A stretch of 64,000 nt of DNA from Roseovarius salincola (GTDB taxonomy: Bacteria; Pseudomonadota; Alphaproteobacteria; Rhodobacterales; Rhodobacteraceae). Location: assembly GCF_026891095.1 (NCBI RefSeq), contig NZ_JAPTNL010000003.1, forward strand, positions 124,001 through 188,000. The letters are read 5' to 3'. The notes below the pieces were generated by a model that saw only the letters and a list, made by a program, of their open reading frames with translations, had not been told where the DNA came from and searched no databases. Shown here one piece after another: positions 15,587-24,162 of this stretch. How positions within the stretch are numbered: the first letter of the stretch is position 1; each line of letters starts with the position of its first letter. The position numbers and the translations under genes are program-made.

Positions 15587-17646
15587 GCTGCGTGCCGCTC
15601 CAGGGTCGCAAGCGCGCTTTTCAGCGCCTCGCGCCGGCCCTGTTCATCGCCTGAATCAAACAGCGCCCCGACATCGCTCCGCCCCTGCGCTCCCGCGCCG
15701 AGTTCCTTCAGGATATCCTGCTGCTGATCGAAGAATGCGCCGAGTCCGCCCAGGATATCAGCGCGGATGTCACGGGTCTGGACATCCGTCATCTGGATCA
15801 TGAAATCCTCGGTCTCGCCGATGATCAACTGACGGAACTGCTTGGCGAAGGCCTTGTAGCCGCGTGTGCGCCGCCACCAGGAGGCCCACCAGCTATCGTT
15901 GAAATCAAGCGCGATGGTCTGCGCCAGCGCCACCGGCGCGGGATGCTCGGGCACATCGGGCACGCCCAGCCGGATCCCCTCGACCGCCGGTCCGAAACCG
16001 CGATAAAGCACGCCCGCCGCCGCGGTCACGGCCTCTTCGTAACGCGCCTCTGCGGCCTTGCGCAGGCGGCGGCCCAGAACAGACCAGGCCGAGCGCAGCA
16101 GGATGCGCAGCCCGGCGGGGTCGTATTCCCACATCACGTCCGATCCGCGCCGCTCCAGATGTTCGAGCAGCGAATGCGTGGCGCGATCGACAAAGGTTTC
16201 ATGCGCACGCGACGCACGGGCGCGATATTCTTCGAGGATCGCATCGAGATCGCTTTCCAGCGCCGCCAGCGCCTCCTGCGCGGTCCGATCCATTTGCGCG
16301 CGCAATTCATCCGCGCCGATCCCGTCGGAAAAGGTCTCGCCTTGCACCTCCACCGAGGCGGCAGCCTCTTGCGATGTGGCCAGCGTGATCGCCGGGCGGG
16401 CGATACCGGCAAGGCAGGGCGTGCCCAGATTGGTGACGATCCGCCCGCTCAGCGCCTGCCACAATGCCGGAAGGCCCGACATTTCCCAGACGATATTCGC
16501 TGGAGACTCGTTGTTCTCCGACAGCTTGAGCGAAGCTTGCGTCCAGGCGATCAGCGCCCTTGAACTGGCGCTGTCCAAGTCTTCCAGTTCACCGCTCAGC
16601 ACGGTATTTGCCCAGGCCGCGCTGCCGAAGATGATCTCGGCCCCGGCCGGGCCGTCATGGTCCCTGAGGGTCTGGCGGATGCTCTCTTCGATCTCGGGGA
16701 TCTGTGCCACCGGGTCCGGCAGTTCGTCGATCCGGTTGACGAAAATCACCATGTCGCGCGACTGCAGGTTGGAGATCATGCGGATCAGCGCCATGTCCAC
16801 CGATGTCAGCGCCTGCCCCGCCGACAGGACCACCACGCAGATCCGGCTGTCGCGCACCGCCTTGATGGTCACCATCTCGCGCATCATGAAGGTATCGTTG
16901 ACGCCCGGCGTGTCGCGCAGGCACATGCGGAACGGGACCGCCTGGCAGTTCAGGAACAGATCGGCCGAACGCGTGATATCGGCGAAACGCCCCTGATCCT
17001 CGACGCCGTCATCCGCGCCGCCCGCATCGAAATCATCGCCAAGGCAAATGTAACGCTCCAGAAGGTTCTTGTCGAAAAAGCCGTAATCGTGCTCCTGCCC
17101 CATCAACAGCTCGAAATTGCGCCCCAGGCGCGCGCGTGCCTTGTCGCGCATCGCGTCGATCTGGTGTCGGATTTTCTCCAGCTCGCCCTCGGCGCCCGCG
17201 CGCCCGGCCAACTCGCCGATCCGGCCGCCCTTGACGGTCAGCCTGTCCCATTCCTCTTCGGTCATGAAGCGAAACCGCGCGCCGGTCTCGGCGCGCCGGC
17301 TGGCCGGGGCCAGATGCAGCGAGGTCACGACCGACGTCCAGGGATTCACATCGGAAGGCAACAGATCCGACCAGCCCGCCATCGCATTGATCAGGGATGT
17401 CTTGCCCGATTTCACCTGCCCCAACAGCGTGACGCAGGGCTCGAACGCCTGAAGCTGCGCTTTCAACCTGGCAACGGATCGCGCCGCGTCCGGTCCCGTC
17501 AGATCGGCCAGCCGGTCCAGCGCATCCTCGATGCGCGCGGCCTCCTGCGCGAATTGCGCAAGAGTCTCCATTCCGGATTTGAGATTCGTCGGGCGCGCCT
17601 GCGCCCGGATCTCGGTGGCGGGGTCGATCTGTGCTTTGATATTCAT
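15583..17646 (-). CDS. Dynamin-like GTPase, long partner with predicted membrane-binding tip
   Basis: 687 residues. G1 GQVKSGKTS is at 76-84, G2 is the PWTSVVTSLH segment near 102, G3 DTPG is at 245-248, and G4 NRID is at 304-307. From about 440 to 687 the protein is helical and charged (stalk-like), with a Trp/Arg-rich patch SWWASWWRRTRGYKAF at 585-600 that could insert into membrane like a dynamin paddle. The ATG at 17646 overlaps the stop of the 49-residue gene at 17643-17792; an in-frame TTG upstream (17670) is less likely. The stop overlaps the start of the next GTPase by 4 bp. Likely role: GTP-driven membrane remodelling or scaffolding controlled by the cluster's kinase/phosphatase pair. 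Confidence 0.85.
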   Translation of the reverse strand: MNIKAQIDPATEIRAQARPTNLKSGMETLAQFAQEAARIEDALDRLADLTGPDAARSVARLKAQLQAFEPCVTLLGQVKSGKTSLINAMAGWSDLLPSDVNPWTSVVTSLHLAPASRRAETGARFRFMTEEEWDRLTVKGGRIGELAGRAGAEGELEKIRHQIDAMRDKARARLGRNFELLMGQEHDYGFFDKNLLERYICLGDDFDAGGADDGVEDQGRFADITRSADLFLNCQAVPFRMCLRDTPGVNDTFMMREMVTIKAVRDSRICVVVLSAGQALTSVDMALIRMISNLQSRDMVIFVNRIDELPDPVAQIPEIEESIRQTLRDHDGPAGAEIIFGSAAWANTVLSGELEDLDSASSRALIAWTQASLKLSENNESPANIVWEMSGLPALWQALSGRIVTNLGTPCLAGIARPAITLATSQEAAASVEVQGETFSDGIGADELRAQMDRTAQEALAALESDLDAILEEYRARASRAHETFVDRATHSLLEHLERRGSDVMWEYDPAGLRILLRSAWSVLGRRLRKAAEARYEEAVTAAAGVLYRGFGPAVEGIRLGVPDVPEHPAPVALAQTIALDFNDSWWASWWRRTRGYKAFAKQFRQLIIGETEDFMIQMTDVQTRDIRADILGGLGAFFDQQQDILKELGAGAQGRSDVGALFDSGDEQGRREALKSALATLERHAA

Positions 17647-17792
17647 GGCTCGTCCGACTGCATTTGACAAACGGCTGTTGCGGTTGGGATATTAGGGGTC
17701 TGGAAACGGGGTTCACTCACACGACTCACCCTTGGAATGTGGGACCTGAATGTGGTGACAATTGGGCTGGCCTTGGGTTTGGATCCACTCAT
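17643..17792 (-). CDS. 49-residue protein coupled between two GTPase genes
   Basis: A short gene of 50 codons including the stop. The ATG at 17792 overlaps the upstream GTPase stop as ATGA, the stop overlaps the downstream dynamin start as ATGA, and GGGAGG lies 8 bases before the ATG, better than many genes here. The product starts MSGSKPKASPIVTTFRS and continues with Arg/Ser/Pro-rich sequence (SHIPRVSRVSEPRFQTP), basic and probably disordered, with many Ser/Thr that could be kinase targets. No family is recognised. It might be an FHA ligand, a GTPase cofactor or merely a translational relay. Confidence 0.6.
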   Translation of the reverse strand: MSGSKPKASPIVTTFRSHIPRVSRVSEPRFQTPNIPTATAVCQMQSDEP

Positions 17793-19042
17793 GATTGTGC
17801 CCTCCCGGCGGTTCTCCCAACCATTTCCTTGCGCAACTGCAAAAGAAGCGTGACCGCATCCAGCGCCGCCTCCTCGCCGCGCTCGAGCTGGAACAGCAGC
17901 AACATTTCCTCGCCATCCTGCAAATCCACGCGCAGGCTGGCGGCGTCGGGGTCGTCCTGCGGTGCCGCCTCCATGATCCCGGTCAATGCAGCCACGGCAT
18001 CGACGCATTGATCCAGCAGCGCATCGCTGTCCATGTCCTCGCTGCCGTCCAGCAGTTCCAGCATGCTGCCCGCATGCTTTTGCAACAGCGTCGCGGCCTC
18101 ATCGAGCACCGCACCGGTGCCAGTGGGTTGCGACGGTTCGGATGCGTTTGCGGCTTGCGCGGGTTCCTTCGGCTGCGCCGGTGCGGGCGCGGACACCGCA
18201 CACGCACGCCCGTTCCCGCTGCGCGCCGCCAACCTGTCCAGCAGAAGCTGCGCCTGGTCCACATCGCTCGAGCGTCCCAGTTCCACCTGATGGGCGATGC
18301 ATTGCGACAAGGCCCTGCCGCCGCTCGACGCCCACAGATCGCCATCCACCCCGTCGCCCGCGGTCAGCGCGCTCAGCCCCTGCATTGTCGCCACCGGGTA
18401 AAGCCCGAGGAACTCTTCGGCGACGATCGGGTCCAGCGCCGCGATGGTCTGCCCCAGAACGCCACGCATCATCTGCCGGTCCGCCATCGTCACCACAAGC
18501 AGGCTGTGGTCCTTGATCGGGTCGGGCACCGCGCTCCAGAGGCGCTGTTCGGCAGCGGTGAACCCATCGGTGCACCACAGGATGATATCGGCCTGCGCGA
18601 CGATCTCCTGAAGGCGCGTGATCTGCGCGTCGGGATGGGCCGGCAGACCGATCTCGATCAGGCTCCTTCGGGCCAGTTCCGGGTCGGGCAGTTCCTGGCG
18701 CACCCGTCGCACGTCCTGCGGCCAGACAGCATCGCGCGCCAGGCCCGCGATCTGGCTGACCGACCCGTCGCGCTGCTCGAACAGGGTGCGCGCATCACTG
18801 CCATGGGCGATCTCGCTCACCTCCGCGCCGTTCTTCGCACCCAGCACATTCTTTCCCGCCAGCATGTTCAGCAGCGCCGTCTTGCCGCTGCCGGGCAGGC
18901 CGGTCACGACCACCTGCACCGGCTTGCGCAGATGCGACAACAACCGCGCACCCCAGCGATGATAGGGGGCCGGAACGTCGGATGTCTCCAGCACAGTTTC
19001 CAGCCGCGCCACCACCGGGTTCATGTCTTCGGCAATGCTCAA
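17789..19042 (-). CDS. P-loop GTPase of the kinase/FHA cluster
   Basis: About 417 residues from a TTG at 19042, chosen because GGAGAA sits 6 bases upstream; an ATG at 19024 (six residues later) is the alternative. The N-terminal half is a G domain: G1 GLPGSGKTA at about 48-56, then NMLAGKNVLGAKNG, a degenerate G3 region (RRSLIEIGLP), IILWCTDGF as the following strand, and G4-like VTMAD. The remote G3 and variant G4 suggest altered nucleotide handling. The C-terminal third is Ala/Pro-rich, then acidic and helical. It begins 23 bp after the PP2C stop, and its own stop overlaps the 49-residue gene, so it belongs to the same operon. Confidence 0.75.
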   Translation of the reverse strand: MSIAEDMNPVVARLETVLETSDVPAPYHRWGARLLSHLRKPVQVVVTGLPGSGKTALLNMLAGKNVLGAKNGAEVSEIAHGSDARTLFEQRDGSVSQIAGLARDAVWPQDVRRVRQELPDPELARRSLIEIGLPAHPDAQITRLQEIVAQADIILWCTDGFTAAEQRLWSAVPDPIKDHSLLVVTMADRQMMRGVLGQTIAALDPIVAEEFLGLYPVATMQGLSALTAGDGVDGDLWASSGGRALSQCIAHQVELGRSSDVDQAQLLLDRLAARSGNGRACAVSAPAPAQPKEPAQAANASEPSQPTGTGAVLDEAATLLQKHAGSMLELLDGSEDMDSDALLDQCVDAVAALTGIMEAAPQDDPDAASLRVDLQDGEEMLLLFQLERGEEAALDAVTLLLQLRKEMVGRTAGRAQS

Positions 19043-19065
19043 TTCGTTCTCCCCGTGCCTCTGCC

Positions 19066-19965
19066 CTAGCCAGCGCTTCGCTTCACCTTGGCCAGGATCG
19101 TGACCGAGCCGTTTCGCCCCTTGATCTTTCGGCGCAGCACAGGGTCTTTGGCAGGCTGGGCCGCTTCGCCCTGCTTCTGCACCTTGACGACGCAGAACGA
19201 CACGTTGTCCTGCCATGGGTCATCAAGCCGCCCGATATCCTGCAAAAGCCCGTCCGCGATGCGCTCTGCCGACTGGTTCCCGGCAAAGCGCAGCAGCGCC
19301 TCGATCCGGGCCTCGCCAAGAATCTGCAACCCGTCGCTGGCGGCGATCACGATATCGCCATGCATCAGCTGCACCGGCGTCGCGCGGCAGTCGATCTGCG
19401 GTATGTCGCGCCCGGCCAGAACCGAGGTCAGGCAATCCTGATCGGGGTGACTGAGCGCCTCGTCGCGCGCCATGATGCCGCTGTTCACCAGGAAATCGAT
19501 CTGCGAGACCAGCGCATGGTTCGCGTTCAACCGGCTCATCGTGCCGTTGCGAAACAGGTAAAGCGGCGAATCCCCCACCGAGACCCAGTAAAGCCGATCA
19601 TCCATCAGCACCGGCGCCAGCAATGTGGCGCCCATGCCCTCATGTTCGTTCGAGCGGCTGGAATAAAGGCCGATGCATTCGTTCGCGCTCAGCACCGCGT
19701 CGCCCAGAACCTCTCCGATCCGGCGCTCCAGCAACTCGGGATCGCCCGATTGCATCTTAAGCTCGCTGAACACCTCGGTCACCGCGATCTTGCTGGCGAT
19801 ATCGCCCGCCGCGTGCCCGCCCATACCATCGGCCAGCACCACGAAGCCGAACCCGTTGCCGGCGGGAAAATCCGATACGATCGCATCCTCCTGACGCGCA
19901 CGCCGCCCCTGGTCGATGACCATCGCGGCATCGTAAAGAAATTCAGGCACGGGCGGCATGGGCAT
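19066..19965 (-). CDS. PP2C-family Ser/Thr protein phosphatase
   Basis: 299 residues, the size of a bare PP2C catalytic domain. It carries the metal-binding and catalytic motifs RRARQEDA (Asp27), VLADGMGGHAAG (Asp46), GATLLAPVL...WVSVGDSPLYL, AASDG (Asp211) and WQDNVSF (Asp253). It should remove phosphate from Ser/Thr residues phosphorylated by the kinase at 21382-22806, as PppA, PstP or Stp do for their kinases. No membrane segment. The start overlaps the 3' end of the FHA gene by 23 bp, so phosphatase and FHA protein are co-translated. Confidence 0.93.
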   Translation of the reverse strand: MPMPPVPEFLYDAAMVIDQGRRARQEDAIVSDFPAGNGFGFVVLADGMGGHAAGDIASKIAVTEVFSELKMQSGDPELLERRIGEVLGDAVLSANECIGLYSSRSNEHEGMGATLLAPVLMDDRLYWVSVGDSPLYLFRNGTMSRLNANHALVSQIDFLVNSGIMARDEALSHPDQDCLTSVLAGRDIPQIDCRATPVQLMHGDIVIAASDGLQILGEARIEALLRFAGNQSAERIADGLLQDIGRLDDPWQDNVSFCVVKVQKQGEAAQPAKDPVLRRKIKGRNGSVTILAKVKRSAG

Positions 19966-21370
19966 GGCCGGTGTCCTCGCCCTCTTCCCAGCTGAATTCG
20001 GATCCGCAAAGCGGCGCGAAGCGCAGCGTGGTTTCGCCGATCACGATCACGTCTCCGGCCTGCATCTCTTCGGTACTCAACACCGGGCGGCCATTGCGGC
20101 GCACCAGATTTGCCTTGCCGCCGTGACCGATGAAAAAGGTCTTCTGTTCGGGGTCATAGGCGATCGCGGCATGGTTCTCGCGCGAAATGCTGTTATCACC
20201 GAAATCAAGCCGCACCTGCTGTCCTGCGCCGCGCCCGATCTGGGCCACCCCGGCTTGCAGCGCGAACGCCTCGCCCCGTCCCGGTCCCTTCACAACCACC
20301 AGCCAGCCGACGGGGAATCGCGTGTCGGGCGCCTCGGGGCTTTCGCGCTCCGCCGCCATCGGGTCGAACCCCGGCGTCTGCCCGCCATTGAACCCCAGGA
20401 GCCGTGTCTTGACCCGCCCGGCACGCCCCGCCGCACGGCCAAGCGCCGGAGCGGTTACATCCACCGGTGCCGTGGGTGCGGGCTCGGTTTGCGGATCGCG
20501 CGCGGTCTCTTCGGCCGGCGGTGCCGCAGGCGCCTCTGGCGCAAGCGTCGCCCCGGCTGAAGGGGCCTGGTTTTCCTGTTGCGGTGCCTCGGCCTCTGGC
20601 GCGGCGGCGGTCCCGGGCTCAAAAAACGCATCCTCATTGGCGCATGCCGCCTCGGCGGGCGAAGGAGCTTCACCATGCGTCACTGCCGGTTCGCGCGCGA
20701 TGTCCGGGGTCGCGTCGCAGCGTGGCTGCGCTGCCTCGTCCGGTTGCACTACCGGCTCGGGCTCGGGCGCGGCAGACGGCGCGGGATATTCCGGGCCGGG
20801 GGCCTCGGCCTCGCGGGCAGCCATAGCGTTCAGGACGGCGCTGATATCGTCATCAGCGTCGTCGTCAGCAGCCAGCGTCTCCAATCGCGGCGCGCCGGAA
20901 TCTTCCTCGGCCACGGTGTCCTGCCAGAGGTTTTCGACCTCGTCCGCGGTCCATGTCTCGTCCAGCGCCTCATTGGCGGGATCCGCCACGGCATCGTCTG
21001 CGGCTTCCTTCGCCATCGCCCCGGACAACGTCATGCGAATCGAGTCCCCCGTCAGATCCACGGCCTCGGTTTCCTCCTCAAAACCGGCCCTGCGGCCCTC
21101 GCTCCGGGCACCAATCTGGGCGCCATCATGTCCGGGATCGAAGAAACCGGCATATCCCGCCAGCGCCTCGGCCTGCGGGTCCGCCTCGTCCTCTTCCAAT
21201 GCCGCATCGCGGGTCAGGACGCGGCTGGCCGGGTCCAGCTTCAGTGGCGCGGGATGCGCGGCCTCTGGCCCAACCGGCGCGGCTGCGGCCTCTTGATCAT
21301 GCTCGGAGGGCATCGCGCCGCCTTCCGAATGCTGGCGCTTCTCGCCGATGATGTCGCGTATGAATTTCAT
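19943..21370 (-). CDS. FHA-domain protein with long disordered N-terminus
   Basis: 475 residues. Residues about 345-450 are a forkhead-associated domain: GWLVVVKGPGRGEAFAL, IGRGAGQQVRLD, the phosphothreonine-binding NSISRENHAAI and VRRNGRPVL. Residues 15-335 are Ala/Glu/Pro/Asp-rich low-complexity sequence with many acidic blocks, presumably disordered and a likely substrate for the neighbouring kinase. FHA domains bind phosphothreonine, so the protein probably links kinase activity to the GTPases encoded downstream. AAGGA lies 9 bases before the ATG, 11 bp after the kinase stop. Pro- and Ala-rich repeats make the exact disorder boundary approximate. Confidence 0.9.
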   Translation of the reverse strand: MKFIRDIIGEKRQHSEGGAMPSEHDQEAAAAPVGPEAAHPAPLKLDPASRVLTRDAALEEDEADPQAEALAGYAGFFDPGHDGAQIGARSEGRRAGFEEETEAVDLTGDSIRMTLSGAMAKEAADDAVADPANEALDETWTADEVENLWQDTVAEEDSGAPRLETLAADDDADDDISAVLNAMAAREAEAPGPEYPAPSAAPEPEPVVQPDEAAQPRCDATPDIAREPAVTHGEAPSPAEAACANEDAFFEPGTAAAPEAEAPQQENQAPSAGATLAPEAPAAPPAEETARDPQTEPAPTAPVDVTAPALGRAAGRAGRVKTRLLGFNGGQTPGFDPMAAERESPEAPDTRFPVGWLVVVKGPGRGEAFALQAGVAQIGRGAGQQVRLDFGDNSISRENHAAIAYDPEQKTFFIGHGGKANLVRRNGRPVLSTEEMQAGDVIVIGETTLRFAPLCGSEFSWEEGEDTGHAHAARA

Positions 21371-21381
21371 CTCCGATCCTT

Positions 21382-22806
21382 TCAGTTACGGATCATTTCT
21401 TCGTCACCGGACCTGCGCCGTCCCTTCCAGAGAGCGCTCACAAGCCGGGACAGAACCGATTTCGGGCGTGTCTCGTCATAGCCTGCCGCCAAGGTCTGAC
21501 GCGGCGCCCGTTTCTGTTTTGCAGCGACGCCGCCTGTGCTGGCGGATGTCTCGCCTGTCTGCTCATCCGCCTCGCCCGCGCCCTGCCGCGTCAGGCGGTC
21601 CTGTTCCCTCAGCCATGCATCGACATCGTCGACAGGCTGTCCGAAAATGTCGAATAGCTGGTCGGGGCGCGCATCCTTTTCCGGCTGCTTGGCCGGAACC
21701 GGATCGGCCTGACCGCCATGGCGCACATGCATGGCGCGCAGCGCGCGGTCATGCGGACCGGGCGACAGGTGGCTGTTGGTATCGCGCACCAGCGACGAGA
21801 TCGCCCTGAACAGCGCCGGATCAAGTTCCTTGACCCTCTCCGCGGGTACCTGTCCGGTTTCCTCCTGCACGGCATCGACCGGCAGCAATTCCTCGCAGTC
21901 CAACAGCTCGATCCACTCCGCGACCGACTGGATGCGGTCCCGCGGCGCCACCGAAAGTGCGCGGTCGATCGTCACCAGCATGTTGTGGCGCAGGTTCCAG
22001 GGACCAAGCGCCAGCGGCTGATAAGGGTCGGCGCAATCGGACGCCATCGCCGCCAGACGTTTCTGGCTGTCGGGCGGGGCCGATCCGGTGATCAGGTGAT
22101 AGAATGTCGCCGCCACCGAATAGAGATCGCTCGACGGGGTCTGCGCCATGTCCTTGAGGTAGAATTCATGCGGCGAATAGCCGTCCTTGACCGAAAAAAC
22201 CGCCGAAAGCGTGCGCGACTTCTGGCAATAGCCCTCGCGCGCGGCCCCGAAATCGATCAGCGTCAGGCTGTCATCCTCGCCCAGCAGCAGGTTGTCGGGC
22301 GAAATGTCGCGATGCAGCATGTCGAACCCATGCACATAGCCCAGCGCGTCCAGCGTATCGCGCAGCGCCTTTTCCAGCACCTCACGGGTCAGGCGCGACG
22401 AATCCTCCTGACGAATCGTCAGCAGATCCAGCCCCTCGACTAGGTCCATCGCCATATAGGCGGTGTTGTTCTCCTCGAACACCTGATGAACCCGCACGAT
22501 GCCGGGATGATCCAGCCGCGCGAGGCGGCGCGCCTCCATGATGAAGTTGCGGATCACGCTTTCATATTGCGCCTGCTGGCTATCGTTGCGTGGCCGGACC
22601 TCTCGGCCGCGGCGCAGGCAGAAGGCGCTGGGATAGCATTCCTTGATCACGACGCGCCGGTCCAGACTGTCGCGCGCCAGATAGGTCAGCCCGAAGCCGC
22701 CCCCGACCAGTTGCTGTTCGATTTCATATTGACCGTGCAGCAGCTTCACGCCGCCGGGCAGTTCATCGGTCAGGCTGTCGTCTTGGCAGATCGCATTGTG
22801 TTGCAC
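21382..22806 (-). CDS. Hanks-type Ser/Thr protein kinase
   Basis: 474 residues from a GTG at 22806. The kinase domain occupies about 24-300: a Gly loop VGGGFGLTYL (34-43), Lys55 in VIKECYPS, Glu91, catalytic loop HRDISPDN (165-172) and DFGAARE (185-191), then an activation segment with SRTLSAVFSVKDGYSPHEF. HRDISPDN and KECYP are typical of the branch found beside FHA and PP2C genes. There is no transmembrane segment or PASTA repeat; residues 300-474 are polar, partly helical and probably regulatory. It is the first gene of the minus-strand signalling operon and diverges from the Fe-S subunit gene at 23103. Confidence 0.92.
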   Translation of the reverse strand: MQHNAICQDDSLTDELPGGVKLLHGQYEIEQQLVGGGFGLTYLARDSLDRRVVIKECYPSAFCLRRGREVRPRNDSQQAQYESVIRNFIMEARRLARLDHPGIVRVHQVFEENNTAYMAMDLVEGLDLLTIRQEDSSRLTREVLEKALRDTLDALGYVHGFDMLHRDISPDNLLLGEDDSLTLIDFGAAREGYCQKSRTLSAVFSVKDGYSPHEFYLKDMAQTPSSDLYSVAATFYHLITGSAPPDSQKRLAAMASDCADPYQPLALGPWNLRHNMLVTIDRALSVAPRDRIQSVAEWIELLDCEELLPVDAVQEETGQVPAERVKELDPALFRAISSLVRDTNSHLSPGPHDRALRAMHVRHGGQADPVPAKQPEKDARPDQLFDIFGQPVDDVDAWLREQDRLTRQGAGEADEQTGETSASTGGVAAKQKRAPRQTLAAGYDETRPKSVLSRLVSALWKGRRRSGDEEMIRN

Positions 22807-23102
22807 AGCGAGGTATTTCCATCCGTGAGCAGAGAAGCGTCAAGAAAACCACGGTCACACTCGTAAACAGGTCAAGATTGCAGGCGAATTATGATCAGAA
22901 CGTGGCCATTATCCGCCAAAGACTCGGCATTCCCGCCGCTTGCCCCGTCATGATGCCGCACCATCGCGGCCATGTGCCTGTTTTGGCTCTGCCTTTATGG
23001 TAAGCTTTGCTTACTTCAAGCATAAGAACTTATTCCTTTTCGTTAGGTAAATTCATCATTATAACGTCCTGAGCAGCAGTTCATGAGCGGGAGGCATGTC
23101 GC
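22807..23102. other. Divergent promoter region, kinase operon versus fumarate-reductase-like operon
   Basis: 296 bp with no gene. The right half (22981-23060) is AT-rich and contains the 15-bp palindrome at 23000-23014. The left half should hold the promoter of the kinase operon, but no clear -35/-10 pair was identified. Confidence 0.5.
23000..23014. promoter_or_regulatory. LysR-type box upstream of the Frd/fumarase operon
   Basis: GTAAGC-TTT-GCTTAC is a perfect 6-bp inverted repeat with the T-N11-A spacing of LysR sites, about 90 bp before the GTG at 23103. It differs from the palindrome at 30849-30863 (GTTAGC-TAT-GCTAAC) only by one symmetric base change in the arms and one loop base, so the LysR protein at 29874-30812 probably binds both. 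Confidence 0.6.
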
Positions 23103-23837
23103 GTGACGACCAAGGCGGAGGTTCTTGAAGTATCGGTCTGGCGTGGGTCAGCCGAAGGCGGCGCGCTCGAAACCTTCGAGGTGCCCGCCCGCGAAAGCCA
23201 GACGGTACTGGACGTGGTCAGCTGGATTCAGCAGTTCTCCGATCCGACCCTGACCTATCGCTATGCCTGCCGTGTCGGCATGTGCGGCAGCTGCGCCATG
23301 ATGGTCAACGGCACCCCGCGCTGGACCTGCCGCACCCATGTCCAGAAGGTCACGCAGGACAACACCCTGCGCATCGAACCTCTGCGCAACCTGCCGGTGA
23401 TCAAGGACCTCGCCGCCGACATGGACCCGTTCTTCGACAAATGGGTCGAGGCCGAGGCCGTGCATCACCCCACCGGCACCCGCCATGACCCGATCGCGCA
23501 TGTGGATGCGGGCTCAGGCGCGCGGCAAACGGCGGATGCGGGGATCGAATGCATCAACTGCGCGGTCTGCTATGCGGCCTGCGACACCGTTGCCGGCAAT
23601 GCCGATTACCTCGGCCCCGCCGCGCTGCAACGCGCATGGACGCTGCTCAATGACACGCGGGATGGCGGCGTCGACGCAATCCTCGATGCGGTCTCGGGCA
23701 GTGGTGGCTGCCATAACTGCCACTCCATGGGCAGTTGCACGCAATATTGTCCCAACGAGCTCGATCCGATGTCAGCCATTGCCGGGCTCAAGCGTGAGAC
23801 CGTGCGGCGCGTTTTCCGGAGGCGGCGCGATGCTTGA
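23103..23837 (+). CDS. Succinate dehydrogenase/fumarate reductase-like iron-sulfur subunit
   Basis: 244 residues. The N-terminal ferredoxin domain has [2Fe-2S] ligands Cys56, Cys61, Cys64 and Cys76 (CRVGMCGSC, TC). The C-terminal domain has the [4Fe-4S] and third-cluster ligands Cys150, 153, 156, 160 (CINCAVCYAAC) and Cys203, 206, 212, 216 (CHNCHSMGSCTQYCP). It passes electrons between the flavoprotein and the membrane anchor. The GTG start at 23103 follows GGGAGG by 8 bases. It heads an operon with two small anchor subunits and the flavoprotein, distinct from a normal sdhCDAB order, so a specialised catabolic or reductase role is likelier than the TCA-cycle enzyme. Confidence 0.88.
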   Translation: MTTKAEVLEVSVWRGSAEGGALETFEVPARESQTVLDVVSWIQQFSDPTLTYRYACRVGMCGSCAMMVNGTPRWTCRTHVQKVTQDNTLRIEPLRNLPVIKDLAADMDPFFDKWVEAEAVHHPTGTRHDPIAHVDAGSGARQTADAGIECINCAVCYAACDTVAGNADYLGPAALQRAWTLLNDTRDGGVDAILDAVSGSGGCHNCHSMGSCTQYCPNELDPMSAIAGLKRETVRRVFRRRRDA

Positions 23838-24162
23838 TTTCAGACTCTACATGGCGCAGCGCCTGACGGCGCTGATCATGGCGCCGCTGGTGCTGGGCCA
23901 TATCGCGGTGATGATCTATGCCATCCAGGGCGGCCTCACCAGCGCCGAGATCCTCGGGCGCACCCAAGGATCGGTCTTCTGGTTCCTGTTTTACGGGCTG
24001 TTCGTGCTGGCGGTCTGCGTCCATGCGGCGATCGGCATCCGCGTGATCGCCCATGAATGGGCGGGTCTCAAGGGCGCGGCGCTGTCGGCTTTGACATGGG
24101 CCACGGGCCTCGGACTTCTGGCAATGGGAGCACGCGCCGTCTGGGCCGTGACCGTGCCATGA
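23830..24162 (+). CDS. Fumarate reductase/succinate dehydrogenase membrane anchor 1
   Basis: 110 residues with three membrane helices (about 12-32, 50-72, 85-105). RLTALIMAPLVLGHIAVMIY and VHAAIGIRVIAHEW contain His residues suited to haem b ligation, as in SdhC/FrdC proteins. It overlaps the Fe-S subunit gene by 8 bp and the next anchor gene by 4 bp (ATGA), so it is translationally coupled. Sequence identity to named SdhC families is low by eye; the call rests on size, topology and position. Confidence 0.75.
   Translation: MLDFRLYMAQRLTALIMAPLVLGHIAVMIYAIQGGLTSAEILGRTQGSVFWFLFYGLFVLAVCVHAAIGIRVIAHEWAGLKGAALSALTWATGLGLLAMGARAVWAVTVP

Noticed and set aside
11866..22806. Interpretation of the kinase/FHA/PP2C genes as part of a type VI secretion cluster
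   Set aside because: None of the structural tss genes (sheath, Hcp, VgrG, ClpV, baseplate, membrane complex) is present on either side.
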